From Melieria omissa (Eukaryota; Arthropoda; Insecta; Diptera; Ulidiidae), in the NCBI GenBank assembly GCA_963971225.1, contig OZ020267.1, positions 88,773,648-88,837,647 on the forward strand: a stretch of DNA of 64,000 nt, given 5' to 3'. Every line of letters starts with the position of its first letter. Position 1 is the first letter of the stretch. Below the pieces are notes generated by a model, which saw only the letters and a list, made by a program, of their open reading frames with translations, was not told where the DNA came from and did not search any database. Of this stretch, positions 43,811-54,831 are shown in pieces. Position numbers and translations under genes: made by a program.

Positions 43811-44265
43811 GCGAAATGGATTTTTGTTTTGTAGTCTCCTAATTTCCACAGCCCTTCATTTATTAGACAAATTACAAATTCTAAGTCAAGGTAGATCTAG
43901 AAAATCACGTAAAACGATTATTTTTTAAAAGTCGGATTTAAATTTAAACCAAAAATTATTACTAAATAAATATCCATCTAGGCGTTAAAACTGTTTTTTT
44001 TTTAATCACAATATGTTCATTTAAAGGTCCATAACTTGTCTTGTCTTATCACTTACAGGGCATTTTAAAGTACGAATTTTTCCCGTTTGTGAAAATTTCC
44101 CCTCATTATAAACAACACTCTGTATAAGGCATTGTCATTCTGCCTTTCTCCCGGAATACATTACCTCTATAATTGTATCATGGTACCCATGATACAATAT
44201 ACAAGGTAGACTGAGTGTTCTCCATTTCTTTTGTTTTGCTTTCTGACGTAGATGAAAAATCTTCA
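43811..44265. other. Unassigned DNA with a palindrome
   Basis: No TE ends recognised. A near-perfect palindrome, TTGTATCATGG/CCATGATACAA around a TACC-type centre, lies at about 44175-44201. It could be downstream exon/UTR or transposon sequence tied to the THAP frame. Confidence 0.35.
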
Positions 44266-44268
44266 TAA

Positions 44269-45999
44269 GAGCCTATTTACACGAAGGATTTTCCCCCTGC
44301 CTGAAAAACCATGCGTGACGAGTTTGTAGGCGAGAAGTGGAGAGAAATCAGTAGGATAGGCAAACACGCACGGTCAACGGATTCGAGGGGTTTTTTTTAC
44401 ATTTGGCTTTGCTCTTTTTCTCACTTTTCTTCAAATTTTAAACCGGCTGGACATTTTGCTTTTATCGTTAAAATTTAAATGTGGACAAAGGAGTTAATGG
44501 AGCTTCTCTTGATAAAATATCAAGTTAATAGCCATTTCAGTGACTTCTTAAATATTTTCAATAATTTCTTCTTTGTTTAAATCCATTTTTCTTTAAATAA
44601 TGAGAATATCAAAGACTAGGTGAAAATGTGAATGAAAAAAGATTGGCCGCTTAAACGTCAAAAAAGTCAAGCAGAGTTGCAAGTAAAAAGTAGGGGAAAA
44701 GGTTCGATTGTGGGCACGCTTTTGTTTTTGGCTCATAACTTTTCACCAAGTTCATATTAATCGGACATATGGATATCTATGGAAAGCTAGATACCTTAGC
44801 TAACAAGTAATGAAATAAACCGATTCCGTCAAATATAAAGTTTTTTTTTTAATTTTGTAAAGTAGCCATTTTTAACTATAATTTTTTTTTGGTTCGGTTG
44901 TGGGCACCCTTGGAAAATCTGCTGGAAACGGTGAAATATGAAGAAAAACCAACACGAATATAGAAAAATATTAAATTTTAATTATTTGAAGCACAATGCA
45001 CGCATGTGAAGTAGCTGTCACGCATGTCGGCACACTTTAGATGGACGGGCATTTCAAAATGTAAGTGATCAAGTCGTTCTCCTGAGCTGTCGAGAAGACC
45101 TAAAGTAAAATGAAATTCAACCGAATTAATCAACACTATTCAAGTGCTGTGAAATGAAGAAAGTGGAAAAAGTCCAATTCAACGATAGCACGCGCTTTTA
45201 CATCCACGAAAAAAATCCAATAAAGCACCACCGTCGGCGGCTTTAATGTGTCCGAAATTTTCTTCCACCTTCTTCATGTAGCGTTGATGAGTGTTTCGGG
45301 AAATCGCATACGATGCGGTGGTCGATTTTGTGGGTAGCTTTTTTGCAGAACAATGTTTAATAGTATCTGGCAGTGCATTAAAAAAGATATCGGAGGATGT
45401 TTTTATTTATCCTCGGGTGATAAATAAACAACCAAAAAAATGCGTAAACACCATTTCCGAGGATATAATTTACGAAAACTTACCAAATCACAAAAAAACG
45501 GGTGCCCACAACCGAACAAATTGCGGTGCCCACAACCGAATTTGGCAGCCATTTTGAGAAGTAGACCAAAATTTTGTTGGGGTGTACATATTGGTTGTAA
45601 TCAATATTGAATCACAAAGTATAATAAATTTACTAAATAAAAATGCATTTTACTCACCTTCTCGATGATTCACTTCGATTTATAACACTATTTAAAATGT
45701 TTAACAAAATTTGTGTCTAACTTTTTAAGCAGAGAAAGATATGTATGGTTCCAGCACAAAGCAGGCGTGTCTGTTCGGCTCGGTATTTGGCACAAAAGAT
45801 CGTGCTTCCATAATGAACAAATTGCCTTAGTAAAAAAAACCCAGCCTATCAAAAGATACGAAGGGGTGCCCACAACCGAACTACGCCCATAACCGAACCT
45901 ATTACCCTATTCATATAAATTCATGAAGATTTACGCAGAAACTTCAAGAGAGAATTGAAAAAAAAAACGCAAGGAAAAAGCCTTCGTGTAAATAGGCTC
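44269..45999. mobile_element. Harbinger-like element, complete copy with nested insert
   Basis: Ends GAGCCTATTTACACGAAGG and the exact complement, with TAA at 44266-44268 and 46000-46002. Without the insert (44691-45909) about 510 bp remain and match the copy at the window start. No coding region. Confidence 0.78.
44691..45909. mobile_element. Unclassified TIR element, family 'GTTCGGTTGTGGGC'
   Basis: The left end TAGGGGAAAAGGTTCG, then ATTGTGGGC, matches the complement of the right end, TAGGGTAATAGGTTCGGTT. The motif GGTTCGGTTGTGGGC recurs just inside (44892-44906; complement at 45503-45517, 45527-45541 and 45868-45882). An 88-codon plus frame (45291-45557) has no known motif. No target duplication is clear. 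A structural sister is at 61255-62225. Confidence 0.65.
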
Positions 46000-46062
46000 T
46001 AAGATTCCGGCGCTCCAGCACCAGCATTACCGATTTTTACCTCATAAAAACCATCCCCCCGC

Positions 46063-46317
46063 GTGCGACCCCTGTGGCACCCGCCTTCCGGCATTACAAC
46101 ACAGGGGGACTCCTGCCGTAACTGGCCTAACCCTATCCCGTTCTTAGGCTCTTCTCTGACTCCCGATCAGCCGTTGCGTCGCCATAAGCCCGCTGCATAT
46201 GCATCCACTGCATTCCAACTGGAAACCGATTCCAGCATTGACGCAATGAGCGCACTCCCCAACTGTGTGGTCTCCTCCGAAATATTACGAACGATCATAG
46301 CGAAATTATTCAAGTGA
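46063..46317 (+). other. Unidentified GC-rich reading frame
   Basis: An 84-codon open frame (ATG at 46063) in a patch markedly richer in G+C than its surroundings (46003-46325). The peptide has RATPV/GSSLTPDQPL-like stretches rich in Pro, Ser and Thr. Other frames in the patch are nearly open too, so coding is not proven. It could be a host exon, a LINE ORF1 piece or Gag. It ends near 46320, just before a T-rich tract. Confidence 0.25.
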
Positions 46318-46319
46318 GC

Positions 46320-46739
46320 CAGGTAGAATGACCGCTTTTTTTTTTGTATGACAAGAGAGAATTTGTAACATTTTTTTTGTCACTTATGTCATAAAGCTCA
46401 AAAACAAACCCTGAATAATAGACAATAGTTTCAAACTTGGTGAGGTTTGAAACAAATTAAAAAACACAAGATAATTCGGAAATCGTTCCTGTATCGTTGC
46501 ACTTCAATAAATTATAAAACGATTTAAGATTTATTTAATCTATTTAAAATATAAATTTCAAGTATAAATAGTTGCCTTTGCAACTATTTTTTTTTTTAAT
46601 TTTTCGGTTCGGATTATTTTCTGTATAAATTTCTAAAACGGGGTTGTTGTTCTAATTCATTTCAAATTTCTAGTGTTACCAGTATAAGTCATTTTTGGTG
46701 ATCAAAGAAATTGTTATTAGTATTTTTTGGTAAAATTTC
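46320..46739. other. AT-rich DNA, nothing recognised
   Basis: T-tracts (46336-46345, 46590-46600) but no TE ends or motifs. Confidence 0.4.
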
Positions 46740-46743
46740 TTAA

Positions 46744-46826
46744 CCCTTTCAGTCACAATGTCCAATATATTGGACTACAGCCCATACAATTCATACAGAA
46801 CGGGTTTATTTTCATGACGGAAAGGG
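46744..46826. mobile_element. 83-bp TTAA MITE, copy 2
   Basis: Starts CCCTTTCAGTCACAATG and ends CATGACGGAAAGGG, with TTAA at 46740-46743 and TTCA (one change) at 46827-46830. It shares the central TCCAATATATTGGA with copy 1 at 12422-12500. Confidence 0.8.
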
Positions 46827-46830
46827 TTCA

Positions 46831-47291
46831 TTTTTTTTTTGTTCCGTGTTCACTCCTCTCTGGAGCATAGGGCCTCCACAAAACAGCCTTGTCTTGATTC
46901 GTTAATCAGTTGTGTTGTTCTGCCAGGGTAGGTGATTGGCCTGCCGCAGGTAGTCCTAAGTGAAGGTGCCCATCTAACGCCGCTAAGGGACCTCGCTAGA
47001 TCAATTTGGTGCGCTGTTTTCGCAGTTGTCCGATTCCCCTTGCAGATGTCGCTCGTGCGCCGTGTCTAACTGTTTATTGTTTGCTTTTATCAGTCGCACA
47101 GCGCATAATAGCGCGTACTATTGCGAGGAATAGGAATAATTGGGTTGGGGAAAATGTCTTAATACTTTTGTATAAACTGACTATAAAATTATATTATTGC
47201 GCAAAAGCGTCAAAATAATTCTTGAGTATGCTTTTAATCGAATTAAGCCATTGTTCAAGCCATAGTTCAATGGGGGGTAATTATGTGCCAC
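46831..47291. other. Unassigned DNA, possibly a LINE 3' UTR
   Basis: After a T-tract, 46846-47090 is GC-balanced with a phrase GGAGCATAGGGCCTCCAC. It looks like repetitive untranslated sequence but carries no protein motif. Confidence 0.3.
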
Positions 47292-47351
47292 TCAGGGCTA
47301 ATTTTTCAGTGCGAGTTTAACTCAGTTTCTAGTTTAAACGCAAAATCGAAT

Positions 47352-47990
47352 CAAAGGCGCTGAAGCACCTTTCGAAGAAATGGCCACCCACACTAGAACC
47401 TTTGGTTCAAATTTTGATTTGCTGGCGTATTTAACTCCGTTAGGTGTTGCTTCGATGTCGTCAGTGTAAAAACCGTCGATGCCGCTTAATTCATGGTGCG
47501 AAAATGTGAAGTACGATTCATCATACAAAATTATGAATTTTTCATTCACTAAGTGTTCACGACGAAGTGCACGGCAGCATTTTGGTATATTTTCGAGTAG
47601 TTTCGCGGAATACTTTGATGCTCGCTTACGTTTGCGATAGATAACATTGTTCCTCTTTAAAATATTGTGAGCACCATACTTTGAAATGCCAAATTTTCGT
47701 GCTAATTTGCGTGTTGATTGGCCAACTTTGTTTTTTGCACTTGTCAGCAGTTTTTCGTCCTTGTGGCTCTTAACTTCGGCAGACGACCAGGTTTGACTTT
47801 GTTTTCCGGTCCTTTCCCATTACGGCAATCCCTCAAAACACGAAAAATAGTTGCCCGGGAGATTGGCTTCTCTTTAAACACATCCAGAATTTCCCTTGTA
47901 GTGAGTCGTCCAAACAGATTGGCGACAGATTTTCTTAAATCCAGCTTGTACGACATTTTGAATGGAATGTATTGTGTAATTTGAGTTTGA
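47352..47990 (-). pseudogene. Tc1/mariner-superfamily transposase, N-terminal two thirds
   Basis: It starts at 47956 (MSYKLDLRKSVANLFGRLTT). The N-terminal part shows two helix-turn-helix-like blocks (SRATIFRVLRDCRNGKG with KVKPGRLPKL; then STRKLARKFGISKYGAHNIL). The catalytic start is YDESYFTFSHHEL (first Asp) followed by KFEPKVLVWVAISSKG. Second and third catalytic residues are absent: the gene is cut at about 47352, close to the Harbinger end. At least two frameshifts (about 47745 and 47560). Subfamily not determined. Confidence 0.75.
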
Positions 47991-48450
47991 TAGTTGAGTT
48001 GAAGCCCACTTAAGTATGATAATTGTATTGAGTGACATCTCCATGCTTGCTTATGCAGTCAAATAAACGGCTGAAGTTAGTCTCAATACTTTGTGGACAT
48101 ATTTTATTTCAAATATCTATTATAATTTCACAGCTACGAACAAATACATATATTGATAATACAAATGTTCGTCTACGTAGCGGCCCGATTTTCGAGCCTG
48201 TCTTTCAACATTTATTACGAAGGAACGAAAAAAGATATTCACTCACTTTTTTTGTTTTTTGTTTATTTAATCGTAATCTTTCAAGAGGCAAGGTCATGAA
48301 AATTATATTTCTACATATTCGAGTGTAGGATGACCTTGAACGTGCCTTCATCAGAATTTTGATATCAATTTCCCTGCACGATTTCGGGCCAACCACGTAA
48401 CCTACCACAAAAAATTAAACTAATCTATAATTGATATTACATCAGCTATA
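47991..48450. other. Unassigned part of the Harbinger interior
   Basis: No coding motif. The word CGTCTACGTA (48171-48180) reappears inverted at about 48879-48888, perhaps the worn ends of another insert. Confidence 0.3.
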
Positions 48451-48598
48451 CTTAGACACGAGCTTTTTGTCAAATTCAAAAATCTCTCGAACTGGTGGAT
48501 ATTTTTGAAAAAAAAAGTTATTTTTCCCTCTTTTTTCAAATGTTTATTGCCTGTTATAATAAAAACAACAATATTTTATCAAAAGCTCGTGTCTAACC
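48451..48598. mobile_element. Short TA-type MITE
   Basis: Inverted ends TTAGACACGAGCTTTT and the complement of TTAGACACGAGCTTTTG, about 148 bp apart. TA precedes the left end; the right flank is AT. Non-coding. Confidence 0.6.
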
Positions 48599-49360
48599 AT
48601 AGCGACATGTTTTCTGAGCAAGTAAAAAAAGAAATCGAATCGATGCGTGTAAAACTTTTCTTAAAATCGTGCAAGTTAGAAAAATACGACTTTCGGGAAA
48701 ACGCGTTGAAAGTTCACAGGGAGCGTATGGAAACACCGTGAGCGGGCGTGCTCAATGCTCTACAGCTCAATAACCGTGAAGAGTTTACCCAAATCCTTTG
48801 GATATAACATTCCTCACGTCTTCCAAATGAAAATTATGTAAAAAAAAAAAGATTTTTAAAAACTTTGTACGTAGACGACCCCCTTAAAAACAAATAACAT
48901 AACTACTTTTATTTAACTGTTTACTCAAAATTTCGTTTTTCTGTCGCAATGTCTCTATATCTAGGTTTCGTTTGATTTTCTCTAATACTTGTAGCTCTTT
49001 GATCTGCTGAATTTCTAACTACAGCTTTTTTTTTGTAAGTTCGTGCTCTTCGGTCTTGCACTTAATTTCCAACTCGCATTTTTTTTAATTTCTTCTCCGC
49101 AACGTCAGCCCACATGTTTGTTGTTGCTTTTCTTTTTTTGTTTGCAGAGAGTCGTGGCGCCGAGTCATGGTTTCTTTAAAAGGTTGGGCGTATATTTTTC
49201 CCAAGGAGCCCCAGACTTTTCCATGTTAACTGAAAAGAACAAAACTGTATATATGGTTTGAAATTGTAATAATAGTTAAATGGGCATACCTGCTGGCTGA
49301 GCATGCAATTGTGAAGTAGTCGGTCCATCGTATTCAGCTAACTCGCAATCAGCCACAGCG

Positions 49361-50912
49361 TTTTTAATGATTGCACCACTACCTCCCGAACCACTGTTTT
49401 CCAGAACAATGCAGTCTTCCGTTATGACATGTTGGAAGGTAGCAAATGTTCAACCAGTTCCTAAGAAAGGCAAGACTACTGACCCTGCGAACTACCGACC
49501 TATAGCAATCTGTTCGGTGCTTTCCAAAGTAATGGAAAGCATTGTAAACTTCAACCTTGTGAAATATCTGGAGCACAATAGACTGCTAAGTGACCGCCAA
49601 TACGGCTTCCGAAGACAAAGATCGACGGGAGACCTTATGGCGGTACTCACCGAGAAATGGAACCATAGCATTCTAAACCTCGGTGAAAGCAAGGTTGTTG
49701 CATTGGATATTTCCAAGGCCTTTGACCGGGTGTGGCATAAAGCACTCGTGTCAAAATTGATTGCCTATGGTGTCGGTAGTACCTTCTCTCGTTGGATTAC
49801 GAGCTTCCTCTATGATCGCTCTATTCGTGTTGTAGTAGACGGCATAGCCTCGGAAAAGCATTCCCTTAGCGCGGGAGTGCCGCAGGGTTCGATCCTTTCT
49901 CCAACCCTCTTCCTGATCTTCATCAACGACCTGTTGTCGTCGACGAAGAATCCCATCTACTCGTTTGCGGATGACAGCACCATTTGTGATTCATACTCTT
50001 TCACAAAGCGTCCCAGCTCTTTGGAGATTGAGAGAGAACGGCGCCGTATGAATGACACACTTAATAGCGACCTACAAACAATCTCCAAGTGGGGTCAAGC
50101 GAACAGAGTCGATTTTAATCCCCGCAAGACCCAATGTTGCCTGTTATCTCACAAACGAGTCTCCCCACATCCCAACACATCCCTGGTTATGGGTGGTGTG
50201 GGTATTGCAGAATCGGCAGCTCTTGATGTCCTGGGCATGTCCATTAAGAACGATCTTCGTTGGAACGATCATATTTTTGGCGTGTCGAAAGAAGCAGCCA
50301 AGTGCCTCGGCTTCCTAAAGCGGTGCAAAAAATATTTCACTCCGTCTGATCTCCGCATTATTTACACTACCTATATCCGACCTAAAATGGAGTTTAACTC
50401 GCACCTATGGGCGGGGGCTTCAAAAACCCATTTGGAGCTCCTGGACCGGGTGCAAAACCGTGCGATTAAACTTATAGGGGACAGTAGGGCATCCAGCTCT
50501 ATTGACTCCTTAGAACATCGTCGAAACGTGGCGTGTGTGGTGTTGTTTTACCGATACTTTTTCGGCAATTGCTCAGTGGAGATGAGCAGTTTGATGCCAT
50601 CACTCCGGGTATTCCCACGGACAACCCGTTTGAACACTGGCGCCCATGCATTCCACGTTGAAACGATGTTCCAGCGCACTACGCATTACAGAGAAAGTTC
50701 GTTTCTGGCCCGCATATCGCGGCTGTGGAATGGTCTCCCTGCGGATATCTTCCCCAGCACTTATGATCTCGATGGGTTCAAGGCAAGAGTCCATAACCAC
50801 TTCACTCTCAACCCTATCTCCTAACCTTTATATCCTTCCTGAACCAACGCAATGCCTCGCATTAATAGGGGTCATCCCCTGCGCGTTTGTTCGAGTTTAA
50901 AAAAAAAAAAAA
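49361..50912 (+). mobile_element. CR1-type LINE, 5'-truncated, open reading frame
   Basis: It ends in a 3' UTR of about 75 bp and an A-tail (50899-50912). The 5' truncation lies within reverse transcriptase, near 49361. No target duplication is visible. It sits in the presumed first intron of the Harbinger Myb/SANT gene, in the opposite orientation. Confidence 0.8.
49367..50824 (+). CDS. CR1/jockey-group reverse transcriptase, 5'-truncated but open
   Basis: The 485-codon open frame contains nearly the wh​ole polymerase: NVQPVPKKGKTTDPANYRPI, QYGFRRQRSTGDLM, ALDISKAFDRVWH (first catalytic Asp), SAGVPQGSILSPTLF, YSFADDSTI (catalytic FADD), GMSIKNDLRWNDHI, then the thumb and the C-terminal SFLARISRLWNGLPADIFPS typical of CR1-type LINEs. 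The endonuclease is missing. The ATG at 49367 is only the first in-frame Met in truncated sequence, not a true start. Absence of any stop or shift over 1.46 kb points to a recent insertion. Confidence 0.85.
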   Translation: MIAPLPPEPLFSRTMQSSVMTCWKVANVQPVPKKGKTTDPANYRPIAICSVLSKVMESIVNFNLVKYLEHNRLLSDRQYGFRRQRSTGDLMAVLTEKWNHSILNLGESKVVALDISKAFDRVWHKALVSKLIAYGVGSTFSRWITSFLYDRSIRVVVDGIASEKHSLSAGVPQGSILSPTLFLIFINDLLSSTKNPIYSFADDSTICDSYSFTKRPSSLEIERERRRMNDTLNSDLQTISKWGQANRVDFNPRKTQCCLLSHKRVSPHPNTSLVMGGVGIAESAALDVLGMSIKNDLRWNDHIFGVSKEAAKCLGFLKRCKKYFTPSDLRIIYTTYIRPKMEFNSHLWAGASKTHLELLDRVQNRAIKLIGDSRASSSIDSLEHRRNVACVVLFYRYFFGNCSVEMSSLMPSLRVFPRTTRLNTGAHAFHVETMFQRTTHYRESSFLARISRLWNGLPADIFPSTYDLDGFKARVHNHFTLNPIS

Positions 50913-51296
50913 ATACAATGTGTATATATACATGCACAGGTACAGTGGCGGACAAAACTGTTCACAAAAAAATTAAATTTCACAAAATATTAAATTCGCG
51001 GGTACTTGTTTAGAGTATAGCAATTGTAGTTTGCCACATTTTTACTTCAAGCTAGCATGTTATACCATGATAATTTTAGCTGTTTATGTTGTCTGCAAAA
51101 TACCGTTTTGTAAAGAAATATTTGCAGGCACGTGTGAACAGTTTTGTCCGCGATCGGTCAAAGCTACGTATTAGAGCATTTATCTCGACAATCGCTGTTA
51201 GTCCTATTCGGAACCGCGTCGGTTTATTGAGAAGATAAATAATATATAACATTCTGCTCCAAAAAACTTTTCAAAGTACATAACTTCTAATTAAAT

Positions 51297-51298
<2 letters not shown>

Positions 51299-51356
<58 letters not shown>
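51299..51356. repeat. (TAA)n microsatellite
   Basis: About 18 perfect TAA units in the plus strand, then AAATAAAATAAA. It is the outer part of the SINE tail. Confidence 0.95.
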
Positions 51357-51362
<6 letters not shown>

Positions 51363-51677
51363 ATAAAATAAATATGAACAAATAAAAAAATATGAACTTG
51401 CAATAGAAATAAAAGAAATGTGGCGTCAAAATCAAGTTAGCGTAACACCAATAGTCATGTCGGTAACAGGAATAACAACCAAATCATTTACAAAACATCT
51501 AAAGGCACTAGACATAGACCCAAAAACACACACAACGATACAAAAAGCAATAATCTTAAAAACATCAACAATAGCCCGCAAATTCCTAAACCACAACACA
51601 TAGCCGAGCCCAACTTCTTTGGTAGCAATACCCGAAGTGGGTGAATTCCAGCAAAAAAGCTGTGAATGTCAAATTCG
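51357..51677 (+). mobile_element. R4/Dong-like LINE, 3' fragment in a TAA repeat
   Basis: The plus strand encodes a C-terminal piece (51376-51603): YELAIEIKEMWRQNQVSV, then TPIVMSVTGITTKSFTKHLK and TIQKAIILKTSTIARKFLN. It resembles the conserved last domain of R4/Dong-type non-LTR elements. Elements of that group are known to insert in TAA repeats, and this fragment has TAA repeats on both sides. The clade is inferred from this motif and the target, not from a search. Confidence 0.55.
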
Positions 51678-52088
51678 AATAATAATAATAATAATTGACT
51701 GGCACGATAGCCCGCTTACGCGAGACTAAGGCCTAGCTTCCCGCAACCACCCGTGTTGTGCGTGTGAATTTGTATGCGGGTGGAAGGGACCTACAGTTTT
51801 ATGCCGGTTCCGAACGGCAGGTTGCAGGTTGGGAGCTTTTTCATAGGCAATTTTTACTCTCAGAGGTTTGCCATTTCCAGCTGAGAGGACAGTCACCGAA
51901 AAAGAAAACGTGTTTCCCGTTATTTTTTTAGGTGTTATTGCAGACAGTATTTGAACCTGGGGTTGCTGCCTTCGACTCGCGGTCCAACGCACTAACCAAC
52001 TGAGCCAGGGCGGCTGACTAATTAAATTTGCTGATTTGAAAAAGGGTCGAAAATTGTTTGCAGAATTTAAAGAAAATATTTGCAAAAG

Positions 52089-53970
52089 ACAAAAATACCG
52101 GGAGGAGAGGAAGAAAGAGAGGTGCCTTTTTAGACGCAAGAAACGGGAGCAAGAAAGGCGCGAGCGTGAGGAAATCGAGGAGTGCAGGAGCAGGAATGAC
52201 GCCCGAAAATTCTTCCAAAAAGTTAAGCGTCTCACGGAAGGATTTAAGCCCGGGGCATCTTCTTGCAGAGACGAAAACGGGGATCTGGTTACGGATACGC
52301 AGGGTGTGCTGAGGTTGTGGAAGGAGCACTTCACCAAGCTGCTCGCAGGCGACGAAAGGAACAATACCGCCAGTGGTGAAGATGTCCAGATGGCACCAAT
52401 CGACGACGACGGTGTGGATGTACCACCGCCCAGCCATGACGAGGTCCGGGTCGCTATCCAGCGACTCAAGAACAACAAAGTTGCAGGGCCGGATGGGCTA
52501 CCAGCTGAATTGTTCAAGGCCGGCGGCGGTGAGCTGATTGGGTGCATGCATCAGCTCATTTGCAAAATATGGCTGGAGGAACGAATGCCCAACGATTGGA
52601 ACCTCAGTGCCCTTTGTCCTGTGCTGAAGAAAGGTGACCCAACAATATGCGCCAACTACAGGGGTATTAGCCTACTTCCCATTGCATACAAGGTCCTGAC
52701 GAGCGTATTATGTGAAAGACTAAAGCCACTCGCCAAGGCGCTGATTGGACCTTATCAGTGCGGCTTTAGACCTGGTAAGTCCACCATCGACCAGATATTC
52801 ACTCTACGCCAAATCCTGGAGAAGACCCATGAGAACCAAATCGATACACACCATCTCTTCATCGATTACAAGGCAGCATTCGATAGCCCGATAAGGGATC
52901 GCCTATATGCCGCATTGTCTGAACTTGGTATCTCTGCAAAGCTCGTTAGACTTTGCAGAGCGACGTTGAGCAATACGCGCAGCTCCGTCAAGGTTGGAAG
53001 TGACCTCTCCGACCCCTTTGATACCGTTCGAGGTTTCATACAGGGCGATCCTTTGTCCTGCGACCTCTTCAACTTCACCATGGAGAGTTCTGCGCAAGGC
53101 CGGTGTACATCGTAATGGCACAATTTTCAACAAAAGTGTCCAGCTCCTTGCCTACGCTGAGGATATTGATGTCATCGGACGTAACAAGCGAGATGTCACC
53201 GCTGCCTTTGCGGCTATCGAAAGAGAATCTGCCAAAATGGGTCTGGTGGTAAATGAGGGCAAGACGAAGTATATGTTGTCTACACGCAGGGACTCGCAGC
53301 GGCTAGGGTCTCACGTCGATGCCGACAGGTATACTTTTGAAGTTGTCAAGGAATTCGTCTACCTTGGCACCGCCATCAACAGCAGCAATGATGTCAGTCT
53401 GGAGATAAAGCGAAGGATAACTCTTGCCAACAGGTGCTACTACGGTCTCGGTAGGCAATTGAGAAGTAGAGACCTCTCTCGACCGACAAAACTTTCACTC
53501 TATAGGACGCTTATCTTGCCCGTGCTCCTCTATGGCGCTGAAGCATGGACAATGACACGAAACGACATAGCGGCCCTTGGAGTGTTCGAGAGGAAGGTAC
53601 TTCGCAAAATCTTCGGCCCTGTTCGTGTTGGTGACGACTATCGCATACGAACCAATAACGAGCTGTATGAGCTGTATAAGGACATGGACGTAGCGCAGCG
53701 AATTAACATCCAGCGACTACGCTGGCTCGGTCATGTCTGCCGCATGGACGACGAAGCTCCGGCGAAAAAGGTATTCGATGCGATGGTTGGAGGTCGACGG
53801 CGAAGAGCGAGGCCGTGTCTCCGGTGGAAGGACCAAGTGGAAGAGGCCCTGGTATCTCTTGGTGTGACCAACTGGCGAAGGCGCGCGCGAAGCAGAGGCG
53901 CCTGGAGAGAAGTTTTGCGGCAGGCCGTAACCCGATAACGGGTTGTTATGGCCAGTTAAGTAAGTAAGTA
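52089..53970 (+). mobile_element. RTE-like LINE, 5'-truncated
   Basis: An 11-bp duplication ATTTGCAAAAG lies at 52078-52088 and 53971-53981. The element ends in a TAAG-repeat tail (53955-53970). It contains the reverse transcriptase and C-terminus; the endonuclease is missing. Confidence 0.85.
52090..53938 (+). pseudogene. RTE-like reverse transcriptase, frameshifted, altered active site
   Basis: An N-terminal charged helix (REERKKERCLFRRKKREQ) is followed by polymerase blocks NNKVAGPDGLPAELFK, ALCPVLKKGDPTICANYRG, GPYQCGFRPGKSTIDQIF, FIDYKAAFDS (catalytic Asp), FIQGDPLSCDLFN, then after a one-base shift near 53088 LLAYAEDIDVIGR, VNEGKTKYM, and the thumb and C-terminal RLRWLGHVCRMDD with RWKDQVEEALVSLGV. 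The catalytic YADD reads YAED (53153-53164), so the enzyme is probably dead apart from the shift. RTE assignment is inference; the C-terminus is common in elements annotated as endonuclease-reverse transcriptase. Confidence 0.78.
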
Positions 53971-54831
53971 ATTTGCAAAAGGCATTGAAAGTAGTTTCAC
54001 CTACTTTGCTGGAAAACACAAAATATCAATCGGTGTAGCCAAAAAAATTAAAGACTGCTATAATATAACTCCCAGATCGAGCAAAAATGGTCGCAAGAAA
54101 AAGTAGTTTCTGGTGGTTTAGCGTGTTGTGCGCAGATTGATTTTAAATGTTGCCACTAACACTGCTGCAGACATCGCAAAAGTACTACAAGCCGATTAAT
54201 GTATACAAGTCACCACTAGAACCGTCCAAAAGACATTAAACGAAAGCGGATTTGTAGCCAAGATCAAAACATAAAAAAACATTGTTGACTGGTCGTCATC
54301 CCAAGGTCAGGTTGGCAACACGGAAAGTGGCCCGTTGATGACTCGCAGAGAGTAACTTGGTAGGATGAAACAAAAATTAATCGTTTGGGGTCTGACGGTA
54401 AACGTTACACTTGGGTAGGCAAGCAAATTGGAGTCCCAAACTGCAATATAGAACAAACTCTAAAGTTTGGAAGTTGTTTCTCTTATAGCATGCGGTTCTT
54501 TCCGTGGAAGTGATGTGGGAATTTTGCGCCGTATCAAAAGTAGAATGATGGTAAGTGACTTTATTACGATTTGAGAGGGTTCCTACCTACTAAGTTTAGA
54601 TATCTATATATATAAAAATGAATCGTGGTCCATTCGACTGCGTATCACTCGAGAACGGCTGGACCAACTTGGATACTTCCTTCGGCGGGTTTGTTCGAAA
54701 TTGTTACGTGAAGGTTTTTAAAAAAAGAAAAGTCGGGAAAACGGGGCGTGGCGCCACCAGAATACATTTTTAGACAATAAACTTGGAACCATAAGTCACA
54801 CATCAATTAAATTTAGTTCACACTTACTATT

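Larger units (their letters stand above)
51299..52017 (-). mobile_element. tRNA-derived SINE, copy D, with a LINE inserted in its TAA tail
   Basis: A perfect 12-bp duplication CTAATTAAATTT lies at 51287-51298 and 52018-52029. On the minus strand the SINE head (52015 down: AGCCGCCCTGGCTCAGTTGG, box A; AGGTTCAAATACTG, box B near 51950) and common body run to 51695, followed by a TAA-repeat tail (51678-51694). The tail resumes at 51299-51356 on the far side of the R4-like fragment. Confidence 0.82.
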
